Assembly (NCBI RefSeq): GCF_004116465.1
Contig: NZ_PDJV01000016.1
Coordinates: forward strand, 1-57,683
Source: Arcobacter sp. F2176
Lineage (GTDB): Bacteria; Campylobacterota; Campylobacteria; Campylobacterales; Arcobacteraceae
Length of the DNA stretch: 57,683 nt
Direction of reading: 5' to 3'
Below, in pieces: positions 1 to 9,301 of the stretch. A model generated the notes under the pieces. It saw nothing but the letters and a program-made list of their open reading frames with translations. It made no database searches and had not been told where the DNA came from. Each line of letters starts with the position of its first letter. Position 1 is the first letter of the stretch. Both the position numbers and the translations under genes were made by a program.

Positions 1-1100
1 ATATCAATTTCATTTACTATGTTTGCTTTTCTATTCATAAAATCAAAGAATTCTTTAATACCTTCTCTAATTTTTAAAACAGCATCTTTAATTGTTTTAC
101 TTATATATACTCCAAGGAAAGTTGTAATTAATACTATAATCAATACAAGGGCAACATATAAAATAAAGGTATTGAATATCTTAGATTTTTTTTCTATAGT
201 TTCTTTTAGTATCTCTTTTGCTATTAAATCATCAGTTTGTTTAAGAAGATTTATTTTTTTTGTTATAGTCTTAAACCAAAAAGTTGGTTCAACTTCAGTA
301 TGACTACCTGCTATATTTGTAGTAATTATTTCACGCATTTTATTTACTTCATCTACAACATTTTTATCTAAAGTCTCTTTTTCAATCATTAGTATTTTTT
401 TATTAGCAAAATTACGAAATTCGCTAATGTATGTTTTTTGCATAGCAATTAATGAAATAAATTTACTCTTTAAGTTAATATCTATTTCCTGCGAACCAAA
501 TATTGCAGAACCAATTGCTCGTTCTAATCCTGCTAATTCTTTTGCTTCTAAAAACTCATAATATGCCATTGCTTGGCTTGAAAGGTCTGCATCTTTTGAA
601 TTTTTAAATGAGTATGTTGTCAAATGAAGTAAAGATGAATTTATATTTGAGTAATAATTAACAGCATCTTTTAGAGCAATTTTAAATTCATTGACATTTG
701 ATCTTATAGAACTAATTTTATCCAAGTCCTGAAAAATCTTGTTTATTTCATTTTTAGCTTCTGCTTCTGAAAGTTGTATAATATTATTATCTTTTATAAA
801 ATTTTCTAAATCTTTAATTTTATTATTAGTAGATAATCTTTGATTTTTTAGTATGTCAGAAAATTTCTCACCTTTACTTCCAATATATCCAGCACTTGCT
901 CCTCTTTCCTTTTGTAGTTCATGAAGAACTTGTGATATATTTGAATTAAGATTCATCATTATTTCTAGTTTTTGATAGTTTTTATAATCTTGATAATGTT
1001 CAAAAATAACTAAAGAAGATAAAAAAATAATTGCAACAAGAGGAACAATAAAGATTAAAAAGAGTCTTTTTTTAATTGAGCTATTTTCTATAATATTCAT
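1..1100 (-). CDS. Methyl-accepting chemotaxis protein with NIT-like sensor domain (partial, 3' end outside window)
   Basis: An uninterrupted minus-strand frame runs from an ATG at 1100 off the left edge (about 366 codons present). Visible in order: a short cytoplasmic N-terminus, a first membrane segment (about residues 11-33), a long periplasmic helical region, a second membrane segment (about residues 310-335) and the start of a HAMP-like linker. The periplasmic part carries the LQKERG and AKELAGLERA patterns of nitrate/nitrite-sensing (NIT) domains. The methyl-accepting signalling domain must lie beyond position 1. An AAGGAA ribosome site sits just upstream. It follows the PAS gene by 9 nt on the same strand, a bipartite arrangement like Campylobacter CetA/CetB energy taxis. 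The ligand is unknown. Confidence 0.8.
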   Translation of the reverse strand, partial: MNIIENSSIKKRLFLIFIVPLVAIIFLSSLVIFEHYQDYKNYQKLEIMMNLNSNISQVLHELQKERGASAGYIGSKGEKFSDILKNQRLSTNNKIKDLENFIKDNNIIQLSEAEAKNEINKIFQDLDKISSIRSNVNEFKIALKDAVNYYSNINSSLLHLTTYSFKNSKDADLSSQAMAYYEFLEAKELAGLERAIGSAIFGSQEIDINLKSKFISLIAMQKTYISEFRNFANKKILMIEKETLDKNVVDEVNKMREIITTNIAGSHTEVEPTFWFKTITKKINLLKQTDDLIAKEILKETIEKKSKIFNTFILYVALVLIIVLITTFLGVYISKTIKDAVLKIREGIKEFFDFMNRKANIVNEID

Positions 1101-1109
1101 AGAATTTCC

Positions 1110-1496
1110 TTATTTCATTGTGCTATAAAGCTTTGTAGCTTTTTCTATTTCATTTCTTGATGCAACTTTTCTGCATGACATATAACCTTTACTGCCATCA
1201 CTTAAAGTAAGTGGATATACAGTAGAATAGACCCAATAAAAATTATCGTTTTTAGTTCTGTTTTTTACAAAACCTTTCCATATTTTGCCCTCTTGAATGG
1301 TTTTCCACAAATCTTCAAATGTTGATTTGGGCATATCTTTATGTCTAAGTAAGTTGTGTGGTTGCCCAATAAGTTCTTCTAAAGTATATTCACTAACATC
1401 GCAAAACTCATCATTTGCATATCTAATAATACCCATCTCGTCAGTTTCTGAAACAATAAAAGAAGTAGAGTTCAATAATATCTCTTTATTATTCAT
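1110..1496 (-). CDS. PAS domain protein, Aer/CetB-like
   Basis: A 128-residue soluble protein made almost entirely of one PAS domain. The GIIRYANDEF, GQPHNLLRHKDMP and WKGFVKNRTKNDNFYWV patterns are those of the Aer-type redox-sensing PAS fold, which binds FAD in the known members. No membrane segment, HAMP or signalling domain is present, so it must act through a partner. The obvious partner is the chemoreceptor starting 9 nt downstream, as in CetB/CetA. Family assignment is firm; FAD binding and the partnership are inference. Confidence 0.8.
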   Translation of the reverse strand: MNNKEILLNSTSFIVSETDEMGIIRYANDEFCDVSEYTLEELIGQPHNLLRHKDMPKSTFEDLWKTIQEGKIWKGFVKNRTKNDNFYWVYSTVYPLTLSDGSKGYMSCRKVASRNEIEKATKLYSTMK

Positions 1497-1663
1497 TTGA
1501 AATCCTTTAAAAGTAATATTTAAGATTAGTATAACATATTTTAGTTGTTAGTAAATATCAAAAAGTAATAATTTACTTTAAGATAACAATAATTTAATTT
1601 GTTATTATAATGATATCTATATTATTAATATTATATTTAAAATAAATATATAATTAAAAGTGA

Positions 1664-2779
1664 TTAAGAAGTAATTTTAAGGTAAGTAATTTCAGAACTA
1701 GCACCTAGTCTCATAGGTGGACCCCAAAAGCCTGTCCCTTTGCTAACATATATTTGAGTTTTAGAATTATGTTGATGAAGACCTTTTATGTAGGGTTGTT
1801 CAAGTCTAACTAATAAATTAAAAGGAACTATTTGCCCTCCATGAGTGTGCCCACTTAAGACCAAGTCAATATTTTGGTTATCAAGTTCATTGATATATTT
1901 AGGTTGGTGGGCTAATAAAATTGTGGGAGAATCTTTTACATTTACTAAAGCTTTTTTAATATCTGGGGCAAACTTATTTGCTCTATATCCAAATATATCA
2001 TAAACACCTGCTAAATTAAAGCCTTGATTTTCTTTTCCAATATATACATTCTCATTTTCTAAAACACTAATATTTATAGATTTTAAATATGTGATTATCT
2101 CTTCTACACCATGAAAATATTCATGATTCCCAACTATAAAGTATGTGCCATATTTTGATTTTAAGTTTTTGAGTTCATCAATTGCATTTTTTGCAAATTT
2201 GATATTTGTATCTACTAAATCTCCTGTTATAAAAACTGCATCAGGATTTAGTTTATTTACTTTATAAACAATATTTTTAATAAAATCTTGATCTATCAAT
2301 CCTCCAATATGTACATCACTTAATTGAACTACATTATATGGTTTTTTTAAATTAGGAATTTTGACATTTACCTTTTCAATATAAGATTGTTTTGCATTGT
2401 ATATGGCTTTTGCAGTAATTGATGTGGCAAAAGCAAGTGAGCCAAAGTCAATTGATTTTTTCATAAAGGCTCTTCTTTTTTCATCTTTTTTAATTTTTGG
2501 AAGATGAGAAAGAACTTCATACATTAAAGTTGTACAAAAAAGTAAAAAAATAACACCAATAGGAAGTGAAAGCAAAAAGTACAAGTCATTTGGTACTGAA
2601 ATTAAGTATCTAGTACACATGTAAGCAACGACACCTAAAAAATTAACCAATAAAAATATATTTAAAAATAGTTTTGATTTTTTAGAAATATCTAATTTTT
2701 TGATAAATCTTTTTGAGATAAAGAGACTTAGTAATCCCATTACAAGTATAAAAACGGTAGCAAATAATATAAATCTCAT
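1664..2779 (-). CDS. Membrane-anchored metallophosphoesterase (calcineurin-like, YkuE/YaeI type)
   Basis: A 371-residue protein with about three N-terminal hydrophobic segments (residues 1-90) followed by a calcineurin-like phosphoesterase domain from about residue 145. All metal-binding motifs are present: DVHIGG, GDLVD, GNHEYF and GHTHGGQ. Relatives hydrolyse phosphodiesters, in some cases UDP-diacylglucosamine-type lipid precursors, but the substrate cannot be told from sequence. It lies 37 nt downstream of the small exported protein that ends the metal/cytochrome operon and could be read through from it. Confidence 0.85.
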   Translation of the reverse strand: MRFILFATVFILVMGLLSLFISKRFIKKLDISKKSKLFLNIFLLVNFLGVVAYMCTRYLISVPNDLYFLLSLPIGVIFLLFCTTLMYEVLSHLPKIKKDEKRRAFMKKSIDFGSLAFATSITAKAIYNAKQSYIEKVNVKIPNLKKPYNVVQLSDVHIGGLIDQDFIKNIVYKVNKLNPDAVFITGDLVDTNIKFAKNAIDELKNLKSKYGTYFIVGNHEYFHGVEEIITYLKSINISVLENENVYIGKENQGFNLAGVYDIFGYRANKFAPDIKKALVNVKDSPTILLAHQPKYINELDNQNIDLVLSGHTHGGQIVPFNLLVRLEQPYIKGLHQHNSKTQIYVSKGTGFWGPPMRLGASSEITYLKITS

Positions 2780-2816
2780 ATGGGATTATAACTTGTAAAG
2801 ATTAATAAGTCTTAAA

Positions 2817-3131
2817 TTATTTTACATAAATAATATATTTATGTTCAGGAATGTCTCTTAAATAAAACTCCATGAATTCTGGAGTATTTTGTAGTTGCAC
2901 TTTAATGCTTTTTTTTAAAAAAGGAAATTTTTTCTCTAAAAGTATTTTTTTATTTTTATTAAATACATGAATATTATATAGTCCACATTTATTTCTACTA
3001 CTACTTTTACATGTGATGAAGAGCTCTTTTTTTACTTTGTCATATGTTCCTTGTATATCCATTGTATAACTTACTGGGTGTGCAAACATATTTACTAAAA
3101 GAAGTAGGGTTATTAATACTATTTTTTTCAT
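2817..3131 (-). CDS. Small exported protein of unknown function
   Basis: A 104-residue protein if started at the ATG at 3131, which overlaps the stop of the DUF1007 gene by one base (TAATG) and is followed at once by a signal peptide (MKKIVLITLLLLVNMFAHP). An in-frame ATG six codons further upstream would put extra polar residues before the signal and is less likely. The mature part is basic, has two cysteines (about residues 50 and 58) and no recognised domain. Its translational coupling to the DUF1007/NicO genes suggests an accessory periplasmic role in the same metal-related system. Confidence 0.6.
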   Translation of the reverse strand: MKKIVLITLLLLVNMFAHPVSYTMDIQGTYDKVKKELFITCKSSSRNKCGLYNIHVFNKNKKILLEKKFPFLKKSIKVQLQNTPEFMEFYLRDIPEHKYIIYVK

Positions 3132-3613
3132 TATATTGTTCCTATGCAAAAGTCATATTCACTTTTTTGGGTTTGTATTTTTAATGTTGTATCAACACTA
3201 TTTAATTTAAATGCCATGTATACACTTGAATCGATAGTACACATGGTTGTTTCTTTTAAACTTTGTAGTTCAGTGGTGAAGTTTATTGTTAATCTTTTGT
3301 TTGTATAAGATATTTTAAAGTCATTGAGTTTTTTAAATTTATACTCTATTGTATTTGAGTCTATAAAAAGATGAAAATTATCTTTTTTTATGGGAGTTAG
3401 TATTGTCTTATAAAAGTCTATACTTTCATTCTTTTCAAAAATATTATTTCTATTTTTATCAAAATTAAATAGAAGTATTTTAGAATTGATTCTGTCAAAC
3501 TGCCATTGATGGTATATTTTATTTGCATTTATTTTTAAATCTACATCAATAAAATAGTGTGGATGGGCAAAGGCAATATTATATAAAAATATAAGAGAAA
3601 GTAATTTTTTCAT
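3131..3613 (-). CDS. DUF1007 family periplasmic protein
   Basis: A 160-residue protein with a clear signal peptide ending AFA, followed by HPHYFIDV, the start typical of the DUF1007 family. The histidines at the new N-terminus could bind metal, but this has not been shown here. The protein contains an EF-hand-like stretch (FDKNRNNIFEKNE, about residues 50-62). DUF1007 proteins are commonly found beside nickel/cobalt or zinc transport genes, and here the gene overlaps a NicO permease gene by 4 nt (ATGA). Likely a periplasmic metal-handling partner of that permease (inference). Confidence 0.75.
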   Translation of the reverse strand: MKKLLSLIFLYNIAFAHPHYFIDVDLKINANKIYHQWQFDRINSKILLFNFDKNRNNIFEKNESIDFYKTILTPIKKDNFHLFIDSNTIEYKFKKLNDFKISYTNKRLTINFTTELQSLKETTMCTIDSSVYMAFKLNSVDTTLKIQTQKSEYDFCIGTI

Positions 3614-4332
3614 AATAATAAAAAAAATCCTAAAATAAATAGTAGCGAAATACCTACATAAGTTGTAATATTAATAACAGCTTGATAATTTGAATATTTG
3701 GATTTTTTTATTGATGAGGCAAGAACCCCAAACAAAGAGATAGTTAAGCCCATACCTATACTCATAGTAATAGCACTAAAAATACCTAAACTGATATATC
3801 CCAAAATCATAGAATATAATACTATTGTCATAACTCCAGGACAAGGAACAAGACCAATTGAAAAAGCAACAGAAAGTATATTTTTATTCGCTAAAGGTTT
3901 CATCTTTTCTTTTATATGTCTATCTTTCAGGCTCTCATAGAGCAAGTAACAGGCAATGAATATTATAAAAACAGCTGATATTTTGTACATATGTGTGTTT
4001 ATTGTTTGAAAATAACTACTTAAGGCGTTTTGAAAAAATAAATATAAAAATGCTGTAATAACTAAAGCAGATAAAGTATGTATAATTGAGGTTAAAAAAC
4101 CTACTTTTAAAGCTTCACTTATCTTGGAACCCTTAGCAATAAAATAACTTGCAATTACCATCTTTCCATGACCTGGCCCTAAGGCATGTATAAGACCATA
4201 AAGAAAAGATATGAATAAAATGGAGATAATAATAGTATTATCTCCATTATCTAATAAGTCAAAATAATCAGAAATAGTTATATTTAATGTTTGTTGCCAT
4301 TTGACTATATAATTAAAAATAGAATCAATCAA
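3610..4332 (-). CDS. NicO/RcnA-family nickel/cobalt permease
   Basis: A 240-residue polytopic inner-membrane protein with about six hydrophobic segments. The first half carries the HALGPGHGK metal-binding motif of the NicO family and the second half the conserved VPCPGVMT motif. Family members move Ni2+ or Co2+ (RcnA exports them). A His-rich cytoplasmic loop as in E. coli RcnA is missing; only a short charged loop (about residues 135-145) is present. It overlaps both neighbours by 4 nt, so it is translated as part of the same mRNA. Metal specificity and direction are unknown. Confidence 0.8.
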   Translation of the reverse strand: MIDSIFNYIVKWQQTLNITISDYFDLLDNGDNTIIISILFISFLYGLIHALGPGHGKMVIASYFIAKGSKISEALKVGFLTSIIHTLSALVITAFLYLFFQNALSSYFQTINTHMYKISAVFIIFIACYLLYESLKDRHIKEKMKPLANKNILSVAFSIGLVPCPGVMTIVLYSMILGYISLGIFSAITMSIGMGLTISLFGVLASSIKKSKYSNYQAVINITTYVGISLLFILGFFLLL

Positions 4333-6083
4333 TTTATTACCTTTTGAAGATTTGTAGATTGACCTTGTGTTATTTCTTTATGCACATTTGTCACAGGTTT
4401 TATATGGGCATCTCTTCCATAAATGAAACTTTGTTCATCTACAATCACTTTATATGCTTTGTTTAGTTCTAAGGCTCTTTTTTTACTTGGTATAATTAAA
4501 TATGTGATATCTTTTTTAAGTTTATTAATTGCTTCTTTTTTAAGTTTCCAATCTTGATTTGGTACTATATTTGGATTTTCAAGTCGTGAAATTAAATCTT
4601 TTTCTATTTTACCTTTTTTATTTTCCCAATCTTTGTGAAAGAATTTATTCATAACTTCTTTATTTGCTCTAAATTCATCACCTGCATTGTTTAGTCTTAG
4701 GTATCTTGCATATTCTGTCTCCCCATTAGCAAGCTTTTTATCAGGAACATTTTTTAATCCTTTTTGACTCCAATGATACCAGCCATTTGCATAAGGGTCA
4801 TTTTCAAATTTTCTTTGAAAAACAAATGTAGAATCAGCAATTGCTCCTGTATTACTATGACAACCGATGCAAAAAAGTGTTTCTTCTTGGTTTTGGGGTC
4901 TTAAATCACCTTTTTCATCTTCAATGAAACCTTGATAATACCAACCTCTTTTATTATTTAAGCCTATTTCGATATTTCCTGTATATTGTTCAACTCTATC
5001 TGGAAAGTCATTTTTGTCTTTTATCTCTTCATTTCCTATTTGTTGAAGTTCTGAATAACTTGCCCAATATTTCTTTTTTGTATATCGAAGTTCTTTCATT
5101 CTAGAAGACATTATTATAGAAGAATCTTTGTTTATATCTAAATATCTAACAGAGTGTAAAAATTCTGTTCCTGTAGGATAAAGACCGGGTGCCATGTGGA
5201 GTTTATTTTTTAATAATGCATTTTTAGCAAGTCCCACATAACTCATAGAAAAGTTTCTTAGGGTATTTGATGAAATATCATAATCTGGAATAGTCCATTT
5301 ATATACAATTGTATTTGTAATGTCTATTTTCCCATCTTTATTTAAATCAATAGCATATTTTCTTTCATCAATTTTTTCAGTTGAGATAGTTTTTTGTTTT
5401 AAAAGACTTTCTACAATAGAGAGATTTATCTTATAAACTTCTAAATCAAAATTACCATTTTTATCTTTCCAAAAGATTTCTGGTAAACGAATGAGTACAT
5501 CATCCGTACTTCCATTTGTTGGCCAAAAGGTTCCTAAGAATGGATAATAAGCAAATGCTCTCCACCCTGTAATTTCTCCATTTGGCTTTCTATCAAAGCC
5601 TTCTTTATCAAAATTATAAAAACAATCAGGAATATATCCATCCCATTTACCATTATTATTCGCATCCCATTCTTTTGAAATATTTTTTAATTTTTGAGAA
5701 AGAATTAGTTGATTATTCTTATTTTTATAATTATCTTCTCTAATGTATTTTATAATTTCGTTATCTGAAATATTACTAACTTCTTTAGTTCTATCTTTAA
5801 ATAGGTTTATCCAAGGATTATTTAATGCCACTTCAGGAAAATCATATGCTTCTTGTAAATCAGAGTCATAAGAAGCAAAATTTGGTTCTTTATTTTTACT
5901 ATGACAAGAATAACAAGGATTGCTTAGGATATTTTCATCTTTTTCGTGATTTGTTTTAGTATAACATTGGCTTGAAATATAGGCTGTTGAATTATGAATA
6001 AAAGAGTCTTTTAAATCAACTTTATTTGCTTGAAGCATTACAGCACTTAGAAGTGCTGTAATTAAAAGTATAAGTCTTTTCAT
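4329..6083 (-). CDS. Periplasmic di-heme cytochrome-like protein with EF-hand-like motifs
   Basis: A 584-residue protein with a signal peptide (about residues 1-19) and two CxxCH heme-attachment motifs: CYSCHS near residue 56 and CIGCHS near residue 408. Between them are acidic calcium-loop-like stretches (WDANNNGKWDGY near 140; DLNKDGKIDI near 247; DINKDSSI near 307). No standard named domain was recognised beyond the c-type heme sites. The gene starts 9 nt after the PhoX-like gene ends and overlaps the NicO gene, so the three are one operon. A redox role in the periplasm, possibly calcium-stabilised, is inferred; substrate unknown. Confidence 0.7.
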   Translation of the reverse strand: MKRLILLITALLSAVMLQANKVDLKDSFIHNSTAYISSQCYTKTNHEKDENILSNPCYSCHSKNKEPNFASYDSDLQEAYDFPEVALNNPWINLFKDRTKEVSNISDNEIIKYIREDNYKNKNNQLILSQKLKNISKEWDANNNGKWDGYIPDCFYNFDKEGFDRKPNGEITGWRAFAYYPFLGTFWPTNGSTDDVLIRLPEIFWKDKNGNFDLEVYKINLSIVESLLKQKTISTEKIDERKYAIDLNKDGKIDITNTIVYKWTIPDYDISSNTLRNFSMSYVGLAKNALLKNKLHMAPGLYPTGTEFLHSVRYLDINKDSSIIMSSRMKELRYTKKKYWASYSELQQIGNEEIKDKNDFPDRVEQYTGNIEIGLNNKRGWYYQGFIEDEKGDLRPQNQEETLFCIGCHSNTGAIADSTFVFQRKFENDPYANGWYHWSQKGLKNVPDKKLANGETEYARYLRLNNAGDEFRANKEVMNKFFHKDWENKKGKIEKDLISRLENPNIVPNQDWKLKKEAINKLKKDITYLIIPSKKRALELNKAYKVIVDEQSFIYGRDAHIKPVTNVHKEITQGQSTNLQKVIN

Positions 6084-6091
6084 GCTTGAAT

Positions 6092-7906
6092 TTATTTAGA
6101 AATCACAGGAAGTGGTCCTACATAACCTGTATAAGCTTTCATATCGCCAACTGATTTAGCAGTTGATGGCATATTTTCTTCTTTTGTAATCGCATCACCT
6201 TCACCATATGGATGTTGGATAACTGCCATTAAATAACCGTGCCCACCAATATTGTTGTAATAATACGGAGAAGTTGTTTCAGAACCATATGGAGAAGTTA
6301 AGATCCTAGTTAGTTTTTTCTCCCCTAAGTTATAAGACCAAATAAAGTCATTTTGATGACCTGAACCTGTATCTTCACCGATTATTAAAGTATTTGTATT
6401 AGGAATAAAAGTAATATTATCAGGATTTGCTAATCCATCAAGAGAACATTTATTTGCTTTTGCTAACTCACCCGTTCCTTTATTTTTTTCACCTGCAACT
6501 AATCCAGTCATACTCTTTACAACATAATTAGAATTAATATACGAACCATCTTTTGCAGATTGAATATCATCTTCATGTGCAAGGTTTAATTCATATACTG
6601 CACCACATTTGTTGTAGTTAATTCTAATATCATTATTTCCACCTTTGTCATACTTGTCATTTGACTTACCACTTTTCATGTTATCTTCCATCCCTTTTGC
6701 TATCTCAGAGATTGATAGATATACTTTATTTTCATTTGGATTGTAAGTGATACCTTCCATTTTTCTAAATTCAGTAGTTGCACCTTTCATTGCTGCATAT
6801 CTTCTAGATTCCATTCTTGAAGCTAATTTTTCCATACCTGGTTTGATTTTTAAGTACTCTTGCCCCATTGTTGTATTTATTGAAGTAAATCCTTCTTTAG
6901 GAGAATCAGATGTTTCGAATAAATCATTAAAAGTTAATTTTTGATCCAATCCAGCTTTTACATAGTCATCACTTACATGACCTAAATTTACCCATCTTAT
7001 ATTTGCACTTCCAGCACCTATATTACTTGTTTGATCCCATTTTGCAGCATATAGTGTACCTGAACTTAAATCTTTTGCTTTATCAGCTATAAACATATAT
7101 AAGGCAACATTTGTTCCATCATCTGATAAATATACTGTCTTTTCATCTGGCATAACATAAGCTAATTCATGAGCAAATCTACCCATTGAATAATGTTTTT
7201 CAACTTTTACATCACCTTTTTCATTTAAAACAGTTATTTCAGGAGACCAACCATAATCATAAACATTTAATGATTTTAAATCTCCACCGAAATACTCTGC
7301 CATAGGAGCATAATAATCATCAATTGAACCATCAGCTGCAACTTTTCTTGCATCGGGTTCATACTCTTCGCTACCTAAATGTGTATGCCAAGGAGTTACA
7401 CTTCCTGCACAAGGAACCCAAAGTCCATTTACTTTGGCAAAATCAATATTTCTAGTATTTACAGCTGTTAATTTTCCATCTTTTGCTTGGTTTAACTCTG
7501 TGATATACATAGCAGCTGGTCTACTTTCAAAGTGTGATACCATAAAAAGTTTTTCACCTACTGGTAAAAGAGAAGCAAAGTCATTTGAGTTTGAGATTTT
7601 TAAAGAACCATCTTTTTGTCTTACTGGATTTCCTTCTTTGTCATATAAAAGACCAAAGATACCATTCCCAACTTTATCACCACTTCTTATAATAGTGTTA
7701 TAGCCAATATTAGTTTGTTGTCCATCAACTTCAATTTGGCTTGAAGCAACAATCTTTCTTTTTTCACTATCTGTTAAGGGAACTGGAACTTCATTGAACT
7801 TGATGCTATGTTGAGTTGTTGAGTTAACCATATTTGATTTTGTAGCACATGCTGAAAATAGAACAGATGCTGCAATAACTGAAGCTGTAATTACTTTGTT
7901 TTTCAT
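6092..7906 (-). CDS. PhoX-like (DUF839) lipoprotein, possible calcium/iron-dependent phosphatase
   Basis: A 604-residue protein starting after a good AGGAG site. The N-terminus is a lipoprotein signal with lipobox FSAC (cysteine at about residue 19), unlike classical PhoX, which has a Tat signal. The body matches the DUF839/PhoX beta-propeller family: CAGSVTPWHTHLGSEEYEPD (about residues 166-185) is the equivalent of the PhoX cysteine/acidic metal-site motif, and further conserved GEDTGSGH and GLANPDNI patterns occur towards the C-terminus. Known PhoX enzymes are Ca/Fe phosphomonoesterases. It is first in the operon with the di-heme protein and NicO permease, so a function other than phosphate scavenging is possible. 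No Pho-box was identified upstream. Confidence 0.75.
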   Translation of the reverse strand: MKNKVITASVIAASVLFSACATKSNMVNSTTQHSIKFNEVPVPLTDSEKRKIVASSQIEVDGQQTNIGYNTIIRSGDKVGNGIFGLLYDKEGNPVRQKDGSLKISNSNDFASLLPVGEKLFMVSHFESRPAAMYITELNQAKDGKLTAVNTRNIDFAKVNGLWVPCAGSVTPWHTHLGSEEYEPDARKVAADGSIDDYYAPMAEYFGGDLKSLNVYDYGWSPEITVLNEKGDVKVEKHYSMGRFAHELAYVMPDEKTVYLSDDGTNVALYMFIADKAKDLSSGTLYAAKWDQTSNIGAGSANIRWVNLGHVSDDYVKAGLDQKLTFNDLFETSDSPKEGFTSINTTMGQEYLKIKPGMEKLASRMESRRYAAMKGATTEFRKMEGITYNPNENKVYLSISEIAKGMEDNMKSGKSNDKYDKGGNNDIRINYNKCGAVYELNLAHEDDIQSAKDGSYINSNYVVKSMTGLVAGEKNKGTGELAKANKCSLDGLANPDNITFIPNTNTLIIGEDTGSGHQNDFIWSYNLGEKKLTRILTSPYGSETTSPYYYNNIGGHGYLMAVIQHPYGEGDAITKEENMPSTAKSVGDMKAYTGYVGPLPVISK

Positions 7907-7999
7907 ATCTTACTCCTAAATTTGAATCATTATTCAGGATTTTATATTTTATAAGTTACAAAGCAATTACAATTAAATTATATTTTGAAATTGTTTTTA

Positions 8000-9301
8000 T
8001 TAGATAGCGTTCTTAAGAGCTTTTATTAGCTCATCTATTTCTTCTTTTGTTTGAGTGTAGTGAATAGAAACTCTTATCCATCCGGGTTTTTTATTTAATT
8101 CATCTTTATTATTAAAGTGCAATAAGTCATGACCATATGGTCCTGCACATGAACATCCAGCTCTAGTTTGAATCCCATTATTAGTAGAAATTTTTTCGCA
8201 TATTTTATAAGGGTCTAAATCTTTAATATTAAATGAAACAATTCCAATGTTATATGATGTTTTATTTCCATAAATGATTATATTTGGTATATTTTGTGCT
8301 TCTTTTAAAAAATATTCTAATAATTCATCTTTTCTTTTTAATATAAAATTAAAACCTATTTCATTTCTTAGTTGATAAGCTAAACTTGCTTTTATCACTT
8401 GAATGATTCCTGGAGTTCCTGCTGTTTCCCTTGCTCTTATATCTTTTTCATATTCAACTGTAGATTTATTTACATAAGTAACTGTGCCTCCTCCTGCAAA
8501 AGTAGGAGATAAACTAGGGTCTATTAAATCTTTTTTTATAATAAGTAAGCCACAAGAACCAGGTCCTCCTAAAAGTTTGTGAGGAGATACATACATTACA
8601 TCAAAATAATTACAGTCTATATTCATATATGAAGATGAAGCTGCTGCATCAAGGGATACTATAGCATTATATTTTCTAAGCATTTTAGAAATTTCTTTGT
8701 AACAAGTTACTATTCCAGTAACATTTGAAGCTACACAAAATGAACCTATAAGTTCTCTGTGTTGATTTTCTTTTAAAATCTTTTCAAGCTCTTCTAAATC
8801 TACTAATCCCTCATTTGTAAGTCCAATTCTAGCTGTTTCACACATAGCTTCTCTATAACTTATTTCATTTGAGTGATGCTCATAAGGTCCAACAATTACA
8901 AGAGGAAGAGTTGATTTATCAATATTTATTTTTAATCTTCTTTTTGTAGCAGGTGGAATATAAAGCCCTAATAATTCTTGAAACCTTTTTATTGCAGCAG
9001 TTGAGCCACAGCCGCTGGGGATTATTTCAAATTCATCATTTAATTCTAAAGATTTTTTTAGATTAGTTAATGCTTCTTCATAATAAGTATTTGTTTGATT
9101 AGCCATACCTGACTCTTTTGAGTGTGTATTTGCATATGTTGTTAACATATCGTAAATACGATTTTCAATAGGCCTAAATGCTAATCCTGAAGCTGTATAG
9201 TCAAAGTAAGCACTTTTGTGCTTACCTATTGTTCCATACTTTAAGTATTGAAGTTTATCCGTATGCTGATTAATGAAGGGACGAAACAAATTCTTCGTCA
9301 T
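8000..9301 (-). CDS. Aminotransferase class V, cysteine-desulfurase-like
   Basis: A 433-residue PLP enzyme. The PLP lysine lies in SPHKLLGG (about residue 245) and a cysteine-containing active loop is visible in RAGCSCAGPYGHDLL near residue 385, at the place where desulfurases keep the catalytic cysteine. The sequence is related to SufS/Csd but is longer and divergent. The start overlaps the end of the siroheme reductase gene by 32 nt and has an AGAGAG ribosome site, so it is the last cistron of the sulfur-assimilation operon. Mobilising sulfur from cysteine for Fe-S or siroheme enzymes is plausible; substrate not proven. Confidence 0.75.
   Translation of the reverse strand: MTKNLFRPFINQHTDKLQYLKYGTIGKHKSAYFDYTASGLAFRPIENRIYDMLTTYANTHSKESGMANQTNTYYEEALTNLKKSLELNDEFEIIPSGCGSTAAIKRFQELLGLYIPPATKRRLKINIDKSTLPLVIVGPYEHHSNEISYREAMCETARIGLTNEGLVDLEELEKILKENQHRELIGSFCVASNVTGIVTCYKEISKMLRKYNAIVSLDAAASSSYMNIDCNYFDVMYVSPHKLLGGPGSCGLLIIKKDLIDPSLSPTFAGGGTVTYVNKSTVEYEKDIRARETAGTPGIIQVIKASLAYQLRNEIGFNFILKRKDELLEYFLKEAQNIPNIIIYGNKTSYNIGIVSFNIKDLDPYKICEKISTNNGIQTRAGCSCAGPYGHDLLHFNNKDELNKKPGWIRVSIHYTQTKEEIDELIKALKNAI

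Noticed and set aside
19-303. Plus-strand open frame of 94 codons near the left edge
   Set aside because: It is antisense to the chemoreceptor reading frame, which has recognisable domains and a ribosome site.
6092-7906. Pho regulon membership of the PhoX-like gene
   Set aside because: No Pho-box-like direct repeat was seen upstream, and the gene is co-transcribed with redox and metal genes.
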